The notes: a model not told the origin generated them from the sequence alone. Shown: positions 50,532-60,663, numbered from the stretch's first letter. The stretch: DNA of 64,000 nucleotides from Hyphomicrobiales bacterium (GCA_025359045.1 JANYHN010000029.1:1-64000), one strand, 5' to 3'. Translations and numbers: made by a program.

Positions 50532-52940
50532 GTGCCAACATTCTCCCGCAGTCTGGAAAAAGCACTCCACCGCGCATTGGCGCTTGCCGCTAGCCGTAAG
50601 CAGGAACTTGCAACCCTTGAACATTTACTGCTGTCTCTCACAGATGACAAAGACGCTATTGGCGTGATGAAAGCTTGTGGTGTGAACATCGATGAGCTGA
50701 AAGAAAGTTTGAGCGATTATATTGATAGTGAGCTGGCCAATCTGGTGACGGACAATGTGACTGAAGCCAAGCCCACTGCCAGTTTCCAGCGCGTGATCCA
50801 GCGTGCTGTAATCCATGTGCAATCATCTGGCCGCGAAGAAGTGACGGGGGCAAATGTGCTTGTTGCGATATTTGCTGAGCGTGAAAGCCACGCAGCTTTC
50901 TTCCTGCAAGAACAGGATATGACACGTTATGATGCGGTAAATTATATTTCGCATGGCATTGCTAAGAAGCCCGGCCTATCCGAAACCCGCGCGGTGCGTG
51001 GAGCCGATCAAGATGGTGAAAATGCTGGTGAGGAGCAAGGCGCTCCGAATTCTGGCAATAAGAAAAAGACCGAGAGCGCATTAGAGGCTTACTGTGTTGA
51101 TCTGAACAAGAAAGCGGGTGAGGGCAAGATTGATCCGTTGATTGGGCGTGGGAAAGAGGTTGACCGCACCGTTCAAATTCTCTGCCGCCGCACCAAGAAC
51201 AATCCTTTGTTTGTGGGTGATCCTGGCGTGGGCAAGACTGCTATTGCCGAAGGCTTGGCTCGTAAAATTATCAAAGGCGAAGTGCCTGCGGTTTTGAAGG
51301 ACTGCACAATCTATGCGCTTGATATGGGCACGTTGCTGGCTGGCACGCGCTACCGTGGTGACTTCGAAGAACGCCTTAAAGCTGTGATGAAAGAGATTGA
51401 ACAGAAGCCTGGCTCGATCTTATTCATTGATGAAATTCACACTGTGATAGGTGCAGGTGCCACATCTGGTGGTTCGATGGATGCTTCGAATTTGTTGAAA
51501 CCGGCTTTGGCTGGCGGGCAGCTTCGTTGCATCGGATCAACCACTTACAAAGAATATCGTCAGCATTTTGAGAAGGACAGGGCGCTTGTTCGCCGGTTCC
51601 AGAAAATTGACGTGAACGAGCCCTCAATCCCTGATGCGATTGCTATCATGAAGGGCCTCAAGCCCTATTACGAAGATTTCCACAAAGTCACGTATACCGA
51701 TGAGGCAATCGAAGGCTCGGTGCAACTTTCTGCACGCTATATGGCTGACCGCAAATTGCCGGATAAGGCGATTGACGTGATCGACGAAACGGGCGCTTCG
51801 CAAATGCTGGTGGCCGAAGACCAGCGTAAAAAAGTAATCGAGCTGTCGGATATTGAAGCAACGATTGCAACGATGGCACGTATTCCAGCGAAGAATGTTT
51901 CGCGCGATGATACGACCTTGCTTAAAAACCTTGAGTCAGAACTCAAACGCATGGTGTTTGGCCAAGATAAGGCCATTGAGCAATTGGCGGCTGCGATTAA
52001 ACTTGCCCGAGCTGGTTTGCGCGAACCAGAAAAGCCCATCGGCAGCTATTTGTTCTCCGGCCCCACAGGTGTGGGAAAGACGGAAGTGGCAAAGCGTTTG
52101 GCAGAAGTGCTGGGCGTTAAGCTTACGCGCTTTGACATGAGCGAATACATGGAGCGACATTCTGTTTCACGTCTCATCGGCGCACCTCCCGGCTATGTTG
52201 GTTTTGACCAAGGTGGGTTGCTAACCGACGCTGTTGATCAAACGCCTTATTGCGTTTTGCTGCTCGATGAAATTGAAAAGGCCCACCCTGATCTGTTCAA
52301 TATTTTGTTGCAGGTGATGGATCATGGCAAGCTGACTGACAATAACGGCAAGTCTGTTGATTTCCGTAATGTGATTTTGATCATGACCACCAATGCGGGT
52401 GCACAAGATATGGCGCGCGCTGCTTTTGGCTTCACCAAAAATATTCGCGAGGGTGATGATACTGAAGCCATCACCAAGATGTTCACACCTGAGTTCCGCA
52501 ACCGCTTGGATGCTGTTGTAAGCTTTGGACATTTGCCGGCCGAAGTGGTGCGCAAAGTGGTTGAGAAGTTCATTCTGCAACTTGAGGCTCAGCTTTCTGA
52601 GCGTCAGGTGAATATTGAGATTTCAGCTGAAGCTGCTGATTGGTTGGCTGTCAAAGGCTATGACCAGCAAATGGGTGCGCGTCCATTGGCGCGTGTCATT
52701 CAAGAGCACATCAAGAAACCGCTGGCTGAAGAATTGTTGTTCGGCAAGCTGAAGGATGGTGGAACGGTTCGCATTCTGAAAAAAGACGATGGATTGGCGT
52801 TTGAATATCTCACTCGCGATGATGAGAAGGCGTTGCCGAAACCTGTTGAGCGGAAGTCTTTGCCACGTTCTCGTGTGGCGGTGAAGAAGACAGAGGTGGC
52901 GAAGAAGGTTGTCAAGAAGCCTTCTGCGAAAGTGAAGTAG
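50532..52940 (+). CDS. clpA: ATP-dependent Clp protease ATP-binding subunit ClpA (GTG start)
   Basis: The 802-residue AAA+ protein has an N-domain (repeat motif pair [20 protein letters not shown], then [21 protein letters not shown]), AAA module 1 with Walker [16 protein letters not shown], and AAA module 2 with [19 protein letters not shown] and arginine fingers. It is ClpA, not ClpB: the middle coiled-coil domain is missing and clpS is adjacent. It unfolds substrates for ClpP. The C-terminus has an extra Lys/Val-rich tail. GTG start at 50532 with AAGG upstream. Confidence 0.95.
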   Translation: MPTFSRSLEKALHRALALAASRKQELATLEHLLLSLTDDKDAIGVMKACGVNIDELKESLSDYIDSELANLVTDNVTEAKPTASFQRVIQRAVIHVQSSGREEVTGANVLVAIFAERESHAAFFLQEQDMTRYDAVNYISHGIAKKPGLSETRAVRGADQDGENAGEEQGAPNSGNKKKTESALEAYCVDLNKKAGEGKIDPLIGRGKEVDRTVQILCRRTKNNPLFVGDPGVGKTAIAEGLARKIIKGEVPAVLKDCTIYALDMGTLLAGTRYRGDFEERLKAVMKEIEQKPGSILFIDEIHTVIGAGATSGGSMDASNLLKPALAGGQLRCIGSTTYKEYRQHFEKDRALVRRFQKIDVNEPSIPDAIAIMKGLKPYYEDFHKVTYTDEAIEGSVQLSARYMADRKLPDKAIDVIDETGASQMLVAEDQRKKVIELSDIEATIATMARIPAKNVSRDDTTLLKNLESELKRMVFGQDKAIEQLAAAIKLARAGLREPEKPIGSYLFSGPTGVGKTEVAKRLAEVLGVKLTRFDMSEYMERHSVSRLIGAPPGYVGFDQGGLLTDAVDQTPYCVLLLDEIEKAHPDLFNILLQVMDHGKLTDNNGKSVDFRNVILIMTTNAGAQDMARAAFGFTKNIREGDDTEAITKMFTPEFRNRLDAVVSFGHLPAEVVRKVVEKFILQLEAQLSERQVNIEISAEAADWLAVKGYDQQMGARPLARVIQEHIKKPLAEELLFGKLKDGGTVRILKKDDGLAFEYLTRDDEKALPKPVERKSLPRSRVAVKKTEVAKKVVKKPSAKVK

Positions 52941-53360
52941 TCACTTCATCTCATCCAAGATCATGGAGGCGTGCTGAGCCAATGCTTCATGATCGGCCAT
53001 CTTGCCGGAATGTGGTTTCATAGGAACACCCGATTTCATTGGTAAAATGTGGACGTGCAAGTGAAACACCGTCTGGCCGCCTGCTTCCTCATTGTACTGG
53101 CGAATTTGGATGCCGTCGGCGTTGAAGGCTTTTTTGGCTGCGGTGGCGACTGTTTGGACAGTGGTCATCAGGTGAGCCAACACCGCTGGATCAGCATCCA
53201 ATAATCCGCGCGATGGTTTTTTAGGGATCACGAGGCAATGGCCTTCGACTTGCGGCATTACATCCATGAAGGCGAGGGTGTGCTCGTCTTCATAGATTTT
53301 GTGGCACGGGATTTCTCCGCGCAGGATTTTGGCGAAGATGTTGGTGGGATCATATTGCAT
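52941..53360 (-). CDS. HIT family protein
   Basis: From the ATG at 53360 (GGAG upstream) the product has 139 residues. The HIT signature HLHVHILP (histidine triad) lies near residue 98, and the N-terminus reads NIFAKILRGEIPCHKIYEDEHTLAFMD, typical of Hint/HinT-type nucleotide hydrolases or transferases that act on purine nucleoside phosphoramidates. Its C-terminal stop directly follows the clpA stop in convergent orientation. It ends the minus-strand group ridA-GDPD-FemAB-HIT. Confidence 0.92.
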   Translation of the reverse strand: MQYDPTNIFAKILRGEIPCHKIYEDEHTLAFMDVMPQVEGHCLVIPKKPSRGLLDADPAVLAHLMTTVQTVATAAKKAFNADGIQIRQYNEEAGGQTVFHLHVHILPMKSGVPMKPHSGKMADHEALAQHASMILDEMK

Positions 53361-53371
53361 AATTGGCTCCG

Positions 53372-54520
53372 TCAATCTTGCTCACTATGGCGAAACGGGG
53401 TGTGTTCGCCAAGTTCGTGTTGGTTTTCGTCGATGGCGGCGCGTTCGTGTTCTAGGTATTCCGCTACGGCGCGGGAAAGGCCTGGATGGGCAAGGTGGTG
53501 AAGGCTGTGGGTTTTCTCGGGGACATAGCCGCGCGCCAGTTTATGTTCGCCTTGAGCGCCTGCTTCGACGGTTTTGAGGCCTCGCGAAATGGCAAAATCC
53601 ATGGCTTGGTAATAGCAGGTTTCAAAATGCAGGAAGGGGTGGTTTTCGAGGCAGCCCCAATTTCGGCCATAGAGCGTGTTGCCGCCGATAAAGTTTAACG
53701 CACCCGCAATGGTTTTTCCTTCGCGCTTGGCCAAAACCAGAAGCGTTTCATTTTTCATGGTTTCATTGATTAGGCTGAAGAATTTTCGGGTGAGGTAAGG
53801 CTGGCCCCATTTGCGGCTGCCAGTGTCCATGTAGAATTTGTAGAAATGATCCCAGTGCTGTTCTTTCAAATCGCCACCAGTGACGAGTTCGAAGCTGATG
53901 CCATTATCAACGATAGCTTGGCGTTCTTTGCGGATGTTTTTGCGTTTTGATGAGGAAAGCGCTGCGAGGAAATCAGAAAAATTGGAATAACCTTGATTAT
54001 GCCAATGAAACTGAATGTCGTTACGCTGCAGCCAGCCCTTCGCTGCCATTTCGCTGGCATCTTGCTCGGTTGCGAAAGTGATATGCACGGACGAAGATTT
54101 TGACTGTTGGCAGAGGCTGACCAAGCCATCGGCAAGAAGGGATCTGTGTTCAGTTGTATTGGCCAAAAGGCGTGGGCCTGTGGCTGGGGTGAAAGGTACT
54201 GATACTTGCAACTTGGGATAATAGTGGCCGCCCGCTCTCGTATACGCATCAGCCCAAGCATGATCAAAAACATATTCGCCCATGGAATGAGATTTAAGAT
54301 AGCATGGTACTACTCCAACTATTTTACCATTTTCTTCCAAGACTAAATGTTGCGCTGACCATCCGGTTTTCGTGGTGGCTGAGCCGGATTGTTCAAGGGC
54401 CAATAAGAATGCGTGAGATGTGAATGGATTGAATGCACCACTGTCAATTTGAGCGCAAGCGTTCCAATCATCAGCCGCGATGTCTTTCAGTGAGTTGATG
54501 GCCGAGATTTTTGCAGTCAT
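53372..54520 (-). CDS. FemAB-like acyltransferase (DUF482, GNAT fold)
   Basis: The 382-residue protein matches the DUF482 group of peptidoglycan-associated GNAT proteins: DWNACAQIDSGAFNPFTSHAFLLALEQSG, then VPCYLKSHSMGEYVFDHAWADAY, FYKFYMDTGSRKWGQPYLTRKFF, and LARGYVPEKTHSLHHLAHPGL. Such proteins are thought to transfer an acyl or aminoacyl group; the substrate is unknown. Its start overlaps the stop of the GDPD gene by 4 bases, and HIT follows after 11 bases. The operon order is conserved in many alphaproteobacteria. Confidence 0.87.
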   Translation of the reverse strand: MTAKISAINSLKDIAADDWNACAQIDSGAFNPFTSHAFLLALEQSGSATTKTGWSAQHLVLEENGKIVGVVPCYLKSHSMGEYVFDHAWADAYTRAGGHYYPKLQVSVPFTPATGPRLLANTTEHRSLLADGLVSLCQQSKSSSVHITFATEQDASEMAAKGWLQRNDIQFHWHNQGYSNFSDFLAALSSSKRKNIRKERQAIVDNGISFELVTGGDLKEQHWDHFYKFYMDTGSRKWGQPYLTRKFFSLINETMKNETLLVLAKREGKTIAGALNFIGGNTLYGRNWGCLENHPFLHFETCYYQAMDFAISRGLKTVEAGAQGEHKLARGYVPEKTHSLHHLAHPGLSRAVAEYLEHERAAIDENQHELGEHTPFRHSEQD

Positions 54521-55278
54521 TCAGGTTGATAATGCTCGAAGGTTATTTGATCTGCGTAACGCAAGGCTTTAGCCGCTTGTTCCGGTGAACGGATTGTCCA
54601 ACATATTACGGGATGGCCGCGATCTCGGATTTCACCCACGGCGGCAAAAGGCAGACCATTTGCATCGAACGACACGAAATGTGGTTTAGTTAGGGACAGG
54701 TGCGAGAAGCTTTGCATTTCGAGGCGGCGCGCGAGCGAGATATTGTTGTAATAGGGATCGGTTACACGGTCTGCCGTTATGCCGCGCACTGTCACGGGAG
54801 AGCGCTCGGCAACACATGCAACGATATGAGGATCGAAAGACATCAGCGCATAGGGGCCGTTGTAATCGGCCAGCACTTCCAGCGCACGCTGGCTGAGTGT
54901 CATGTCGTCGTCCCAGAGCGATTTGATTTCGATCACTAATGTTGAGCTGCCGTCAACTTGTTCGAGAAGTTCGCCCAGTGTTTGGATTTGATCTTTACCT
55001 CTGCGGTACTTTTTCTTTTTCAGTTCTTTAACAGTGAAGGTTTTGACCATGCCTTTGCCGTCTAGCACACGTTCAATTTCATCATCGTGGAAAATCACGG
55101 CTTCGCCATCTTTAGTAAGCTGGATATCGCATTCAATCGCGTAGCCATTTCTAATCGCAGCTTTAAAAGCGCTCTCGCAATTTTCGATAATTTCTTTTTT
55201 TTCGTTATGCAATCCGCGATGAGCAATGGGCTTTTCGACGAGCCATTTCAGATCGCGCATTTGCGGTGAAAAGCGCAT
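54517..55278 (-). CDS. Glycerophosphodiester phosphodiesterase family protein
   Basis: The 253-residue protein has the GDPD barrel motifs: PIAHRGLHNEKKEIIENCESAF with the catalytic His, ECDIQLTKDGEAVIFHDDEIERV with the metal-binding acids, and LVIEIKSLWDDDM. It should hydrolyse glycerophosphodiesters to glycerol-3-phosphate and an alcohol. No signal peptide is seen, so it is probably cytosolic. It starts 3 bases after the ridA stop and overlaps the FemAB gene by 4 bases. Confidence 0.92.
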   Translation of the reverse strand: MRFSPQMRDLKWLVEKPIAHRGLHNEKKEIIENCESAFKAAIRNGYAIECDIQLTKDGEAVIFHDDEIERVLDGKGMVKTFTVKELKKKKYRRGKDQIQTLGELLEQVDGSSTLVIEIKSLWDDDMTLSQRALEVLADYNGPYALMSFDPHIVACVAERSPVTVRGITADRVTDPYYNNISLARRLEMQSFSHLSLTKPHFVSFDANGLPFAAVGEIRDRGHPVICWTIRSPEQAAKALRYADQITFEHYQPE

Positions 55279-55281
55279 TGC

Positions 55282-55746
55282 TTATTCCAATTCGACGATG
55301 GCTTCGATCTCAACCGATAAGTTCATGGGCAGAGATGGCACGCCCACTGCTGATCTGGCATGGCGGCCTTTGTCACCAAACACCTCGACCATCAAATCAG
55401 AAGCCCCGTTGATGACTTTTGGTTGGTCGGTGAATCCTGGTGTGGAGGCCACAAAACCAACGAGTTTTACGACGCGCTTTACTTTGGTAAGATCACCTTC
55501 TGCTGCATCGCGCAACTGGGCCAAAACGTTTATGCAGGTTAGCTTTGCTGATTTTGCACCATCTTCGAGTGATACTGTTTCTCCAAGTTTACCAGGGTAT
55601 TGCACTTTGCCTTCGACAACTGCTCCTTGGCCCGAAATATAGACCATGTTGCCCGATTTCACCCACGGAACATAGTTTCCAACTGGCTTCATCGGTATAG
55701 GCAAAACGATACCAAGCGTTTTAAGTTTTTCGTCAATGCTATTCAT
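55282..55746 (-). CDS. RidA family protein (YjgF/YER057c/UK114), long type
   Basis: The 154-residue protein has the family core: VYISGQGAVVEGKVQYPGKLG, then NVLAQLRDAAEGDLTKVKRVVKLVGFV, and RSAVGVPSLPMNLSVEIEAIVEL with the conserved Arg that binds imine intermediates. RidA proteins hydrolyse reactive enamines/imines such as 2-aminoacrylate. It is of the longer branch with an N-terminal extension. First gene of the minus-strand operon running to 52941; it is divergent from eipB. Confidence 0.9.
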   Translation of the reverse strand: MNSIDEKLKTLGIVLPIPMKPVGNYVPWVKSGNMVYISGQGAVVEGKVQYPGKLGETVSLEDGAKSAKLTCINVLAQLRDAAEGDLTKVKRVVKLVGFVASTPGFTDQPKVINGASDLMVEVFGDKGRHARSAVGVPSLPMNLSVEIEAIVELE

Positions 55747-55844
55747 GATTTCATTAAACCTTATTTAGACGTTGTTTCGCCCTAGTTTATGTTAGGGTGG
55801 AGTTTAAACGGCCTCCATTCAGCTTGTCACGGGATTAATGAAAC

Positions 55845-56672
55845 ATGCGTCTTTTTAAATCGGGTTTGGCTTTGTTATTGATGACGGTTTCGGCGCAGGC
55901 GGCCACGCTGGCGTCGCACCGGGCGATTTATGATCTTTCCACGTCAAGGTTGGATAGTGGCAGTGGGTATAGCTCAGTTGAAGGGCGCTTGGCTTATGAA
56001 CTAACGGGCACGGCCTGCGACGGCTGGGCCGTGACTTACCGAATTGCCAATCGTTACGTCCAACCTGAAAAAGGTACGCAGGTTTTAGATACTCAGCTCA
56101 CCACTTGGGAGTCGGGTGATGGGTTGGAGATGAATTTGAGCCAGAAACAATTTGTTGGTGGCAATCTGGATTCGGAAGAAAAGCTAAAAGTTAAGCGCGA
56201 AAAGGCGAATTTGGAAGCCAAGGGGCAGATGACCGCTCCGAAGGAGTTGGATTTCACGGTTCCGTCGGAAGCGTTATTTCCTTCCACGCATCAAGTGCAT
56301 TTACTTGATGCTGCAAAAAAGGGCATCACTCATGATGCTTCGATTGTCTATGACGGCTCGGATGGCGAGAAGACTTATAAGGCCATTAGCTTTATCGGAA
56401 AAATGCGCGCACCTGGAACTTTTGCTCCTGATAAAGACAATGTTGAAGCTTCGCCATTGAAGACCTTGTCGTCTTGGCCGATCACGATCAGCTATTTTCC
56501 GACCGATGACCAGAGTGTCGAAAAGCCCGTCTATCAGGCAAGTTTCAATATGTATGAAAACGGCGTTTCGACGGATCTGGTTCTGGACTATGGCACCTAT
56601 GCGCTGAAAGGCAAATTAGCTAAACTCGACATGTTAAAGATGGATGCTTGCGACGCCAAACCGGCTAATTGA
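55845..56672 (+). CDS. eipB: Periplasmic envelope protein EipB (DUF1849)
   Basis: The 275-residue protein has a signal peptide ending SAQA-A and the DUF1849 beta barrel with the TMP-like LASHRAIYDLSTSRLDSGSGYSSVEGRL start. Two cysteines, in GTACDGWAV and DACDAKP at the far C-terminus, match the disulfide known in Brucella EipB, which maintains envelope integrity. It is a mark of Hyphomicrobiales and relatives. It is coupled to the DnaJ-type gene: its TGA overlaps a TTG start at 56669. Confidence 0.9.
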   Translation: MRLFKSGLALLLMTVSAQAATLASHRAIYDLSTSRLDSGSGYSSVEGRLAYELTGTACDGWAVTYRIANRYVQPEKGTQVLDTQLTTWESGDGLEMNLSQKQFVGGNLDSEEKLKVKREKANLEAKGQMTAPKELDFTVPSEALFPSTHQVHLLDAAKKGITHDASIVYDGSDGEKTYKAISFIGKMRAPGTFAPDKDNVEASPLKTLSSWPITISYFPTDDQSVEKPVYQASFNMYENGVSTDLVLDYGTYALKGKLAKLDMLKMDACDAKPAN

Positions 56673-57145
56673 TCTTGCAGCTACTTATTGCGTTTTTCAT
56701 AGTGGTCGGCGGGTTGTGGTTGATCCGCAAATCTGCGCGAATGAAACCAAAGGACTTATCTAACTTTGCGCAGAAAATAGCTGGTGGTGGGGCGGTTGGT
56801 GCCGCAGCGCTGTTGTTTTTGCGCGGCCAAACCACAATTGCGACCACACTGTTTGCAATTGGTGCAGGGCTTTTCGGCAAGTCGTCTCTATTTCCGAACG
56901 GTTTTAATATGGGTCATGCAAAAAGGCCCGAGCCGGAAGGCCCAGAAAATTCCAAGCCGCGAAAACCCTTGGCACCATTTTCGAAAAATGAAGCTTACGA
57001 CCTTCTCGGCTTGAAGCCTGGTGCGAGTGAAGACGATATCAAAGCGGCGCATAAACGCCTGATGAAAGACTTCCACCCGGATAAGGGTGGAACTGATTAT
57101 TTGGCGGCAAAAATCAATCAGGCGAAAGACGTGTTGCTGGGTTAG
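56669..57145 (+). CDS. Small membrane DnaJ-domain protein (TTG start)
   Basis: The 158-residue product has one or two N-terminal membrane segments (LQLLIAFFIVVGGLWLI and VGAAALLFLRGQTTIATTLF) and a C-terminal J domain: AYDLLGLKPGASEDDIKAAHKRLMKDFHPDKGG with the HPD motif. It is a Tim14/PAM18-like small J protein that may stimulate DnaK at the membrane. TTG is the only start that fits the overlap with eipB (TTGA). It ends 4 bases into the convergent aminotransferase gene. Confidence 0.82.
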   Translation: MILQLLIAFFIVVGGLWLIRKSARMKPKDLSNFAQKIAGGGAVGAAALLFLRGQTTIATTLFAIGAGLFGKSSLFPNGFNMGHAKRPEPEGPENSKPRKPLAPFSKNEAYDLLGLKPGASEDDIKAAHKRLMKDFHPDKGGTDYLAAKINQAKDVLLG

Positions 57146-58542
57146 ATCAGTCCTTCAGCCTTCAGATTATGCGCAACTTCTTCAATTGCTCCACCAAGCG
57201 TATCAACAATGAAGTCGGCCTCTTTCATCGAAAGCGTGAGCGGCGGTGACATGACATCGAGATGCCCGATGGGGCGCACCAGAAGCCCGTGACTTTCGCA
57301 AACATTTGAAATTCGCTTCGAGATGTTAATGTCATCGGCCAAATGCTGTCTGGTTTCTTTGTTGGCCACATATTCAACGCACATCATAAGGCGTTGGCCA
57401 CGCACTTGACCTACGAGTGGCAGGGCTTCGAGTTCCTTTAATCGCTTTTCGAAATGATCTCCCACCAGCGCGGCGTTTCCAAGCAGGTCTTCGCGTTCGA
57501 TGATCTCGATGTTTTTCAGGCCTACTGCACAGCAGACTGGATGACCTGAATAAGTAAAGCCGTGAGCGAACCAGACATCAGGGCCAGGTGCACTGATTGC
57601 TTCGTAAATTTCATCGGAAAAGATCGTTGCACCTAATGGCAGATAGCCAGAGGTAAGACCTTTGGCGCATACGATTATATCTGGCTTAATGCCGAACACA
57701 TCATAGCTCGCGAACCAGTGGCCCAATCTGCCGAAGGCTGTAACAACTTCATCGGCGATAAAAAGAATGCCGTTTTCTTTGGCGATTGCAGCCATACGTT
57801 TTAGATAGCCTTTGGGTGGAACGACGACGCCGCCGGAACCTTGAATGGGCTCGGCGATGAATGCCGCAATATTTTCTTTGCCAAGTTGTTTGATTTTGGC
57901 TTTGAACTCATCCACCAAAAAATCAGTGAACTGGTCTTCCGTCATTCCGTCGGGGCGGCGGTAAGGGTAGGGCGCTGACAGATGGTGGATGAAATCAGTG
58001 ATGTAGTGAAAATTGGGCGTGCGATCGCCGTCTCGGTTACCCATCGATATGCCAAGATAGGTTGAGCCGTGATATGAGTTTAAGCGCGAGATAATATGTT
58101 TGCGTGATGGCTCGCCACGACGCGCGTGATAGAAATGTGCCAGCCTTATGGCTGTATCATTGGCGCAGGAACCAGACAGCGAAAAAAATATGTGGTTGAG
58201 ATTGGCGGGGGCCAATTCGGCAAGCTTGGCCGCCAGTTCTGAAGCTGGAGCATTGGTCATATCTACAAATGGATTTGCATAGGCCAACTGTCTTGCTTGG
58301 TCGGCCATCACCTCGGCAATTTCATTGCGGCCATAGCCGACATTCACGCACCACATGCCGCCAAGTCCGTCGAGGTATTCTTTGCCGTTTGAATCTTTGA
58401 TCATGCAGCCGCTGGCTTCAGCTACGATCATCGATCCTTCGGTTTTAAAGCTATCAAAATGCGTCCACGGATGCATGAAATGGGCACGGTCTTTTTCCCA
58501 GATTTCTGCGGCGTTGAAACGATTATTTGGTTTAATGTTCAT
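57142..58542 (-). CDS. Class III PLP aminotransferase, putrescine-pyruvate-like
   Basis: From the ATG at 58542 (GGGGAGG upstream) the protein has 466 residues. Markers are GLGGMWCVNVGYGRNEIAEV, SLSGSCANDTAIRLAHFY, FIADEVVTAFGRLGHWF and the PLP lysine in CAKGLTSGYLPLG. The sequence resembles SpuC-like putrescine/alanine-pyruvate transaminases; the same fold also includes beta-alanine and taurine types, so the substrate is open. The link to polyamines is supported by the decarboxylase and homospermidine synthase in the same region of the genome, not by adjacency. Confidence 0.85.
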   Translation of the reverse strand: MNIKPNNRFNAAEIWEKDRAHFMHPWTHFDSFKTEGSMIVAEASGCMIKDSNGKEYLDGLGGMWCVNVGYGRNEIAEVMADQARQLAYANPFVDMTNAPASELAAKLAELAPANLNHIFFSLSGSCANDTAIRLAHFYHARRGEPSRKHIISRLNSYHGSTYLGISMGNRDGDRTPNFHYITDFIHHLSAPYPYRRPDGMTEDQFTDFLVDEFKAKIKQLGKENIAAFIAEPIQGSGGVVVPPKGYLKRMAAIAKENGILFIADEVVTAFGRLGHWFASYDVFGIKPDIIVCAKGLTSGYLPLGATIFSDEIYEAISAPGPDVWFAHGFTYSGHPVCCAVGLKNIEIIEREDLLGNAALVGDHFEKRLKELEALPLVGQVRGQRLMMCVEYVANKETRQHLADDINISKRISNVCESHGLLVRPIGHLDVMSPPLTLSMKEADFIVDTLGGAIEEVAHNLKAEGLI

Positions 58543-58628
58543 GATAGACCTCCCCTGCGCTTGCAGACGGGCGTCCAAGTGTGGCAGTTTATTGTGGAAA
58601 TTCTAGATTAGTCTACCGATGCCGCATG

Positions 58629-60014
58629 TCAAGACTGAGGAGAAACGGCCACGCATTTTTCGCCGAGGCTTACAATTTTGGCGCACGCCTTTTTTGCCGT
58701 CTCTGAATCAAAGCCAGCAAAGCGCGCGCGGAAAACTGTTGCACCGTCTTTTTGAACGGCGATTGTATAAGCTGCTTTACCCTCAAGAGAGGTGATAGCT
58801 TTACCCTTGAGCGCAGTCAGTTTGGCTTGCGCTTGTTGTTTGTCAGGATAAGCGCCAATCTGAATGTTCCAGCTTTGGGTGATGCTGTCTTCGAGGGTGT
58901 TTGGCTCTGCAGAGGCAGATTTGACCGCAAAGGGTAATTTGCCAAGTGGCTTTTTCTTGCTGTCGACAGGAGCCAAGCTTGCTTCCATCACCTTTGGTGT
59001 GACAGTTGTGGTGGATGCAACATCTGCTTGATCTTCATCACTTGCCTGATCTTCAGCAGCGCTTGCAGCCACATCAGCCAATTGTGTTTTTTCGTCCGGG
59101 CTCGGGATTAGTGCAGTGGCAGAAGCTGCAGCTGTGGTAACCGGATTGATAACGCCTTTGGACGAACCGGCCAATGCAGCGACTGTGGCGCCACCCTTGG
59201 CTTGCGCAAACTTACTTTCCAACATACGCATCATATAAGCGCCGCGCGATGCTGGCGATGTGGCACCGAGCACAACGCCGACCAAGCGCTTGTCTCCGCG
59301 TTTTGTGGACGTTACCAAATTAAAGCCCGAAGCCGCGATATAACCTGTCTTTATTCCATCAGTGCCAGCATAATGCTCGACTAGTTTATTGTGAGTTCGG
59401 ATCGTGCGGCCATGAAAGTCGAAAGCGGTGATCCGAAAATAGGGGTAGTATTGTGGGAAGTCGCGCATCAATCTAAGACCCAAAGTGGCCATATCGCGGG
59501 CTGTTGTAAATTGGTCAGGGTTGGGTAGCCCTGACGCATTATGAAATGATGAGCGGCTCATGCCAATGGTATGTGCAACCCTTGTCATGCGTGCTGCAAA
59601 ATTTGATTCTGTGCCACCTAGGTTTTCAGCAATGGTCGCAGCGGCATCGTTTGCTGATTTCGTAACCAGCGCTTTGATCGCTTCATCAACCGTGATTGTC
59701 ATGCCTGCGCGAAGGCCGAGCTTTGAAGGCGCCATTGCAGCGGCACGATTTGACACACGGAACGGCGTGCCCTTGTTAATACGACCGGCTTTTAAATCTT
59801 GAAACAAAACATAAAGCGTCATCATTTTTGTCAGGGACGCGGGGTGACGCAGACCATCTGGATTGTCGCTGAACAAAATAGCACCGGTGCGGGCATCGAC
59901 GGTGATTGCTGAGAATTGCGGCTTTGCATTAGCGGTTGGCGCGAGCGTTAAGAGCGACAGCAAACATATGGCAGCTATCGTTCTGAACTTCTCTGCAACT
60001 TTGATCACAAACAT
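58629..60014 (-). CDS. D-alanyl-D-alanine carboxypeptidase with SPOR domain
   Basis: The 461-residue protein has a signal peptide (TIAAICLLSLLTLAPTANA), the S11 peptidase domain with S60-X-X-K63 (SLTK), SAN (S120-N122) and KTG in DGIKTGY, a Ser/Ala/Thr-rich linker, and a C-terminal SPOR domain (about 385-460, WNIQIGAYPDKQQAQAKL). It trims pentapeptides of peptidoglycan in the periplasm; SPOR binds denuded glycan at the division site. It resembles the DacF/PBP5 type and stands alone, with the aminotransferase gene on its downstream side on the same strand. Confidence 0.93.
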   Translation of the reverse strand: MFVIKVAEKFRTIAAICLLSLLTLAPTANAKPQFSAITVDARTGAILFSDNPDGLRHPASLTKMMTLYVLFQDLKAGRINKGTPFRVSNRAAAMAPSKLGLRAGMTITVDEAIKALVTKSANDAAATIAENLGGTESNFAARMTRVAHTIGMSRSSFHNASGLPNPDQFTTARDMATLGLRLMRDFPQYYPYFRITAFDFHGRTIRTHNKLVEHYAGTDGIKTGYIAASGFNLVTSTKRGDKRLVGVVLGATSPASRGAYMMRMLESKFAQAKGGATVAALAGSSKGVINPVTTAAASATALIPSPDEKTQLADVAASAAEDQASDEDQADVASTTTVTPKVMEASLAPVDSKKKPLGKLPFAVKSASAEPNTLEDSITQSWNIQIGAYPDKQQAQAKLTALKGKAITSLEGKAAYTIAVQKDGATVFRARFAGFDSETAKKACAKIVSLGEKCVAVSPQS

Positions 60015-60194
60015 CTAGTCTTCCACCTTCACGCAAGTACGGCTTTTCACGGAGAACATACCGGCAAAAACCAAATTAGTGTGATGACCCCCCAATCTTC
60101 ACAACAGTCAGATTAACTATTAAATGCGACGGGCTTACCAAGGGGTAAATGGCGAGTCGATTTGTTTCGTTAGTGATAGTCGAAATAGTGTTTA

Positions 60195-60244
60195 TGTTGC
60201 AACGCAAAATAATACTTGACTTCATGTTGCAGTGCACCTAGATA
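60195..60244 (+). promoter_or_regulatory. Phasin promoter with two TGC-rich repeats
   Basis: A -35 TTGACT (60216-60221) and -10 TAGATA (60239-60244) are 17 bases apart. Two copies of TGTTGCA-Y-GCA type (60195-60206 and 60225-60236) stand 30 bases apart, centre to centre; the second lies within the promoter spacer. PhaR, the repressor of phasin genes in Paracoccus and other alphaproteobacteria, binds TGC-rich sites like these, so a PhaR operator is the likely reading. The rest of the 270-bp gap shows nothing else. Confidence 0.6.
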
Positions 60245-60288
60245 TGGTCCATCGAATTTATCAACCCCCGTACTGATTGGAGAATACC

Positions 60289-60639
60289 ATGATGAAATCA
60301 TTTGAAGATATGCAATCTGCCAGCAAAGAAGGCATGGAAGCTATGACAGCTTCGACCGCAGCTATGACTAAGGGCTATCAAGCCGTTGCAACTGAAGTTG
60401 CTGATTTCTCTAAGAAATCTTTTGAAAAGTCAGCTGGTCATTGGGAAAAGGCAGTTGCTGCCAAATCTTTTGAAAATGCCGTTGCTGTTCAACAAGCTTT
60501 TGCAAAAGAAACATTTGATGCAACTGTTGCTGAATTTACAAAGCTTGGTGAACTTTATGCAGCTGCTGCAAAGAGCGCATTCAAGCCATTCGAATCCAGC
60601 TTTGCTGCTTTCGGTGTGAAGGCTCCTGTTACAAAGTAA
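60289..60639 (+). CDS. Phasin family protein
   Basis: From the ATG at 60289 (GGAG at 60279-60282) the product has 116 residues. It is Ala/Lys/Phe-rich, mostly amphipathic helix, with AMTASTAAMTKGYQAVATEVADFSKKSF and a coiled-coil stretch, and no signal peptide, matching phasins of the Phasin_2 type. Phasins coat polyhydroxyalkanoate granules. It has a strong promoter with TGC-rich repeats and an own terminator. No other PHA genes are near. Confidence 0.85.
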   Translation: MMKSFEDMQSASKEGMEAMTASTAAMTKGYQAVATEVADFSKKSFEKSAGHWEKAVAAKSFENAVAVQQAFAKETFDATVAEFTKLGELYAAAAKSAFKPFESSFAAFGVKAPVTK

Positions 60640-60663
60640 TTTTGTATCTGAATTCAAATTTAG

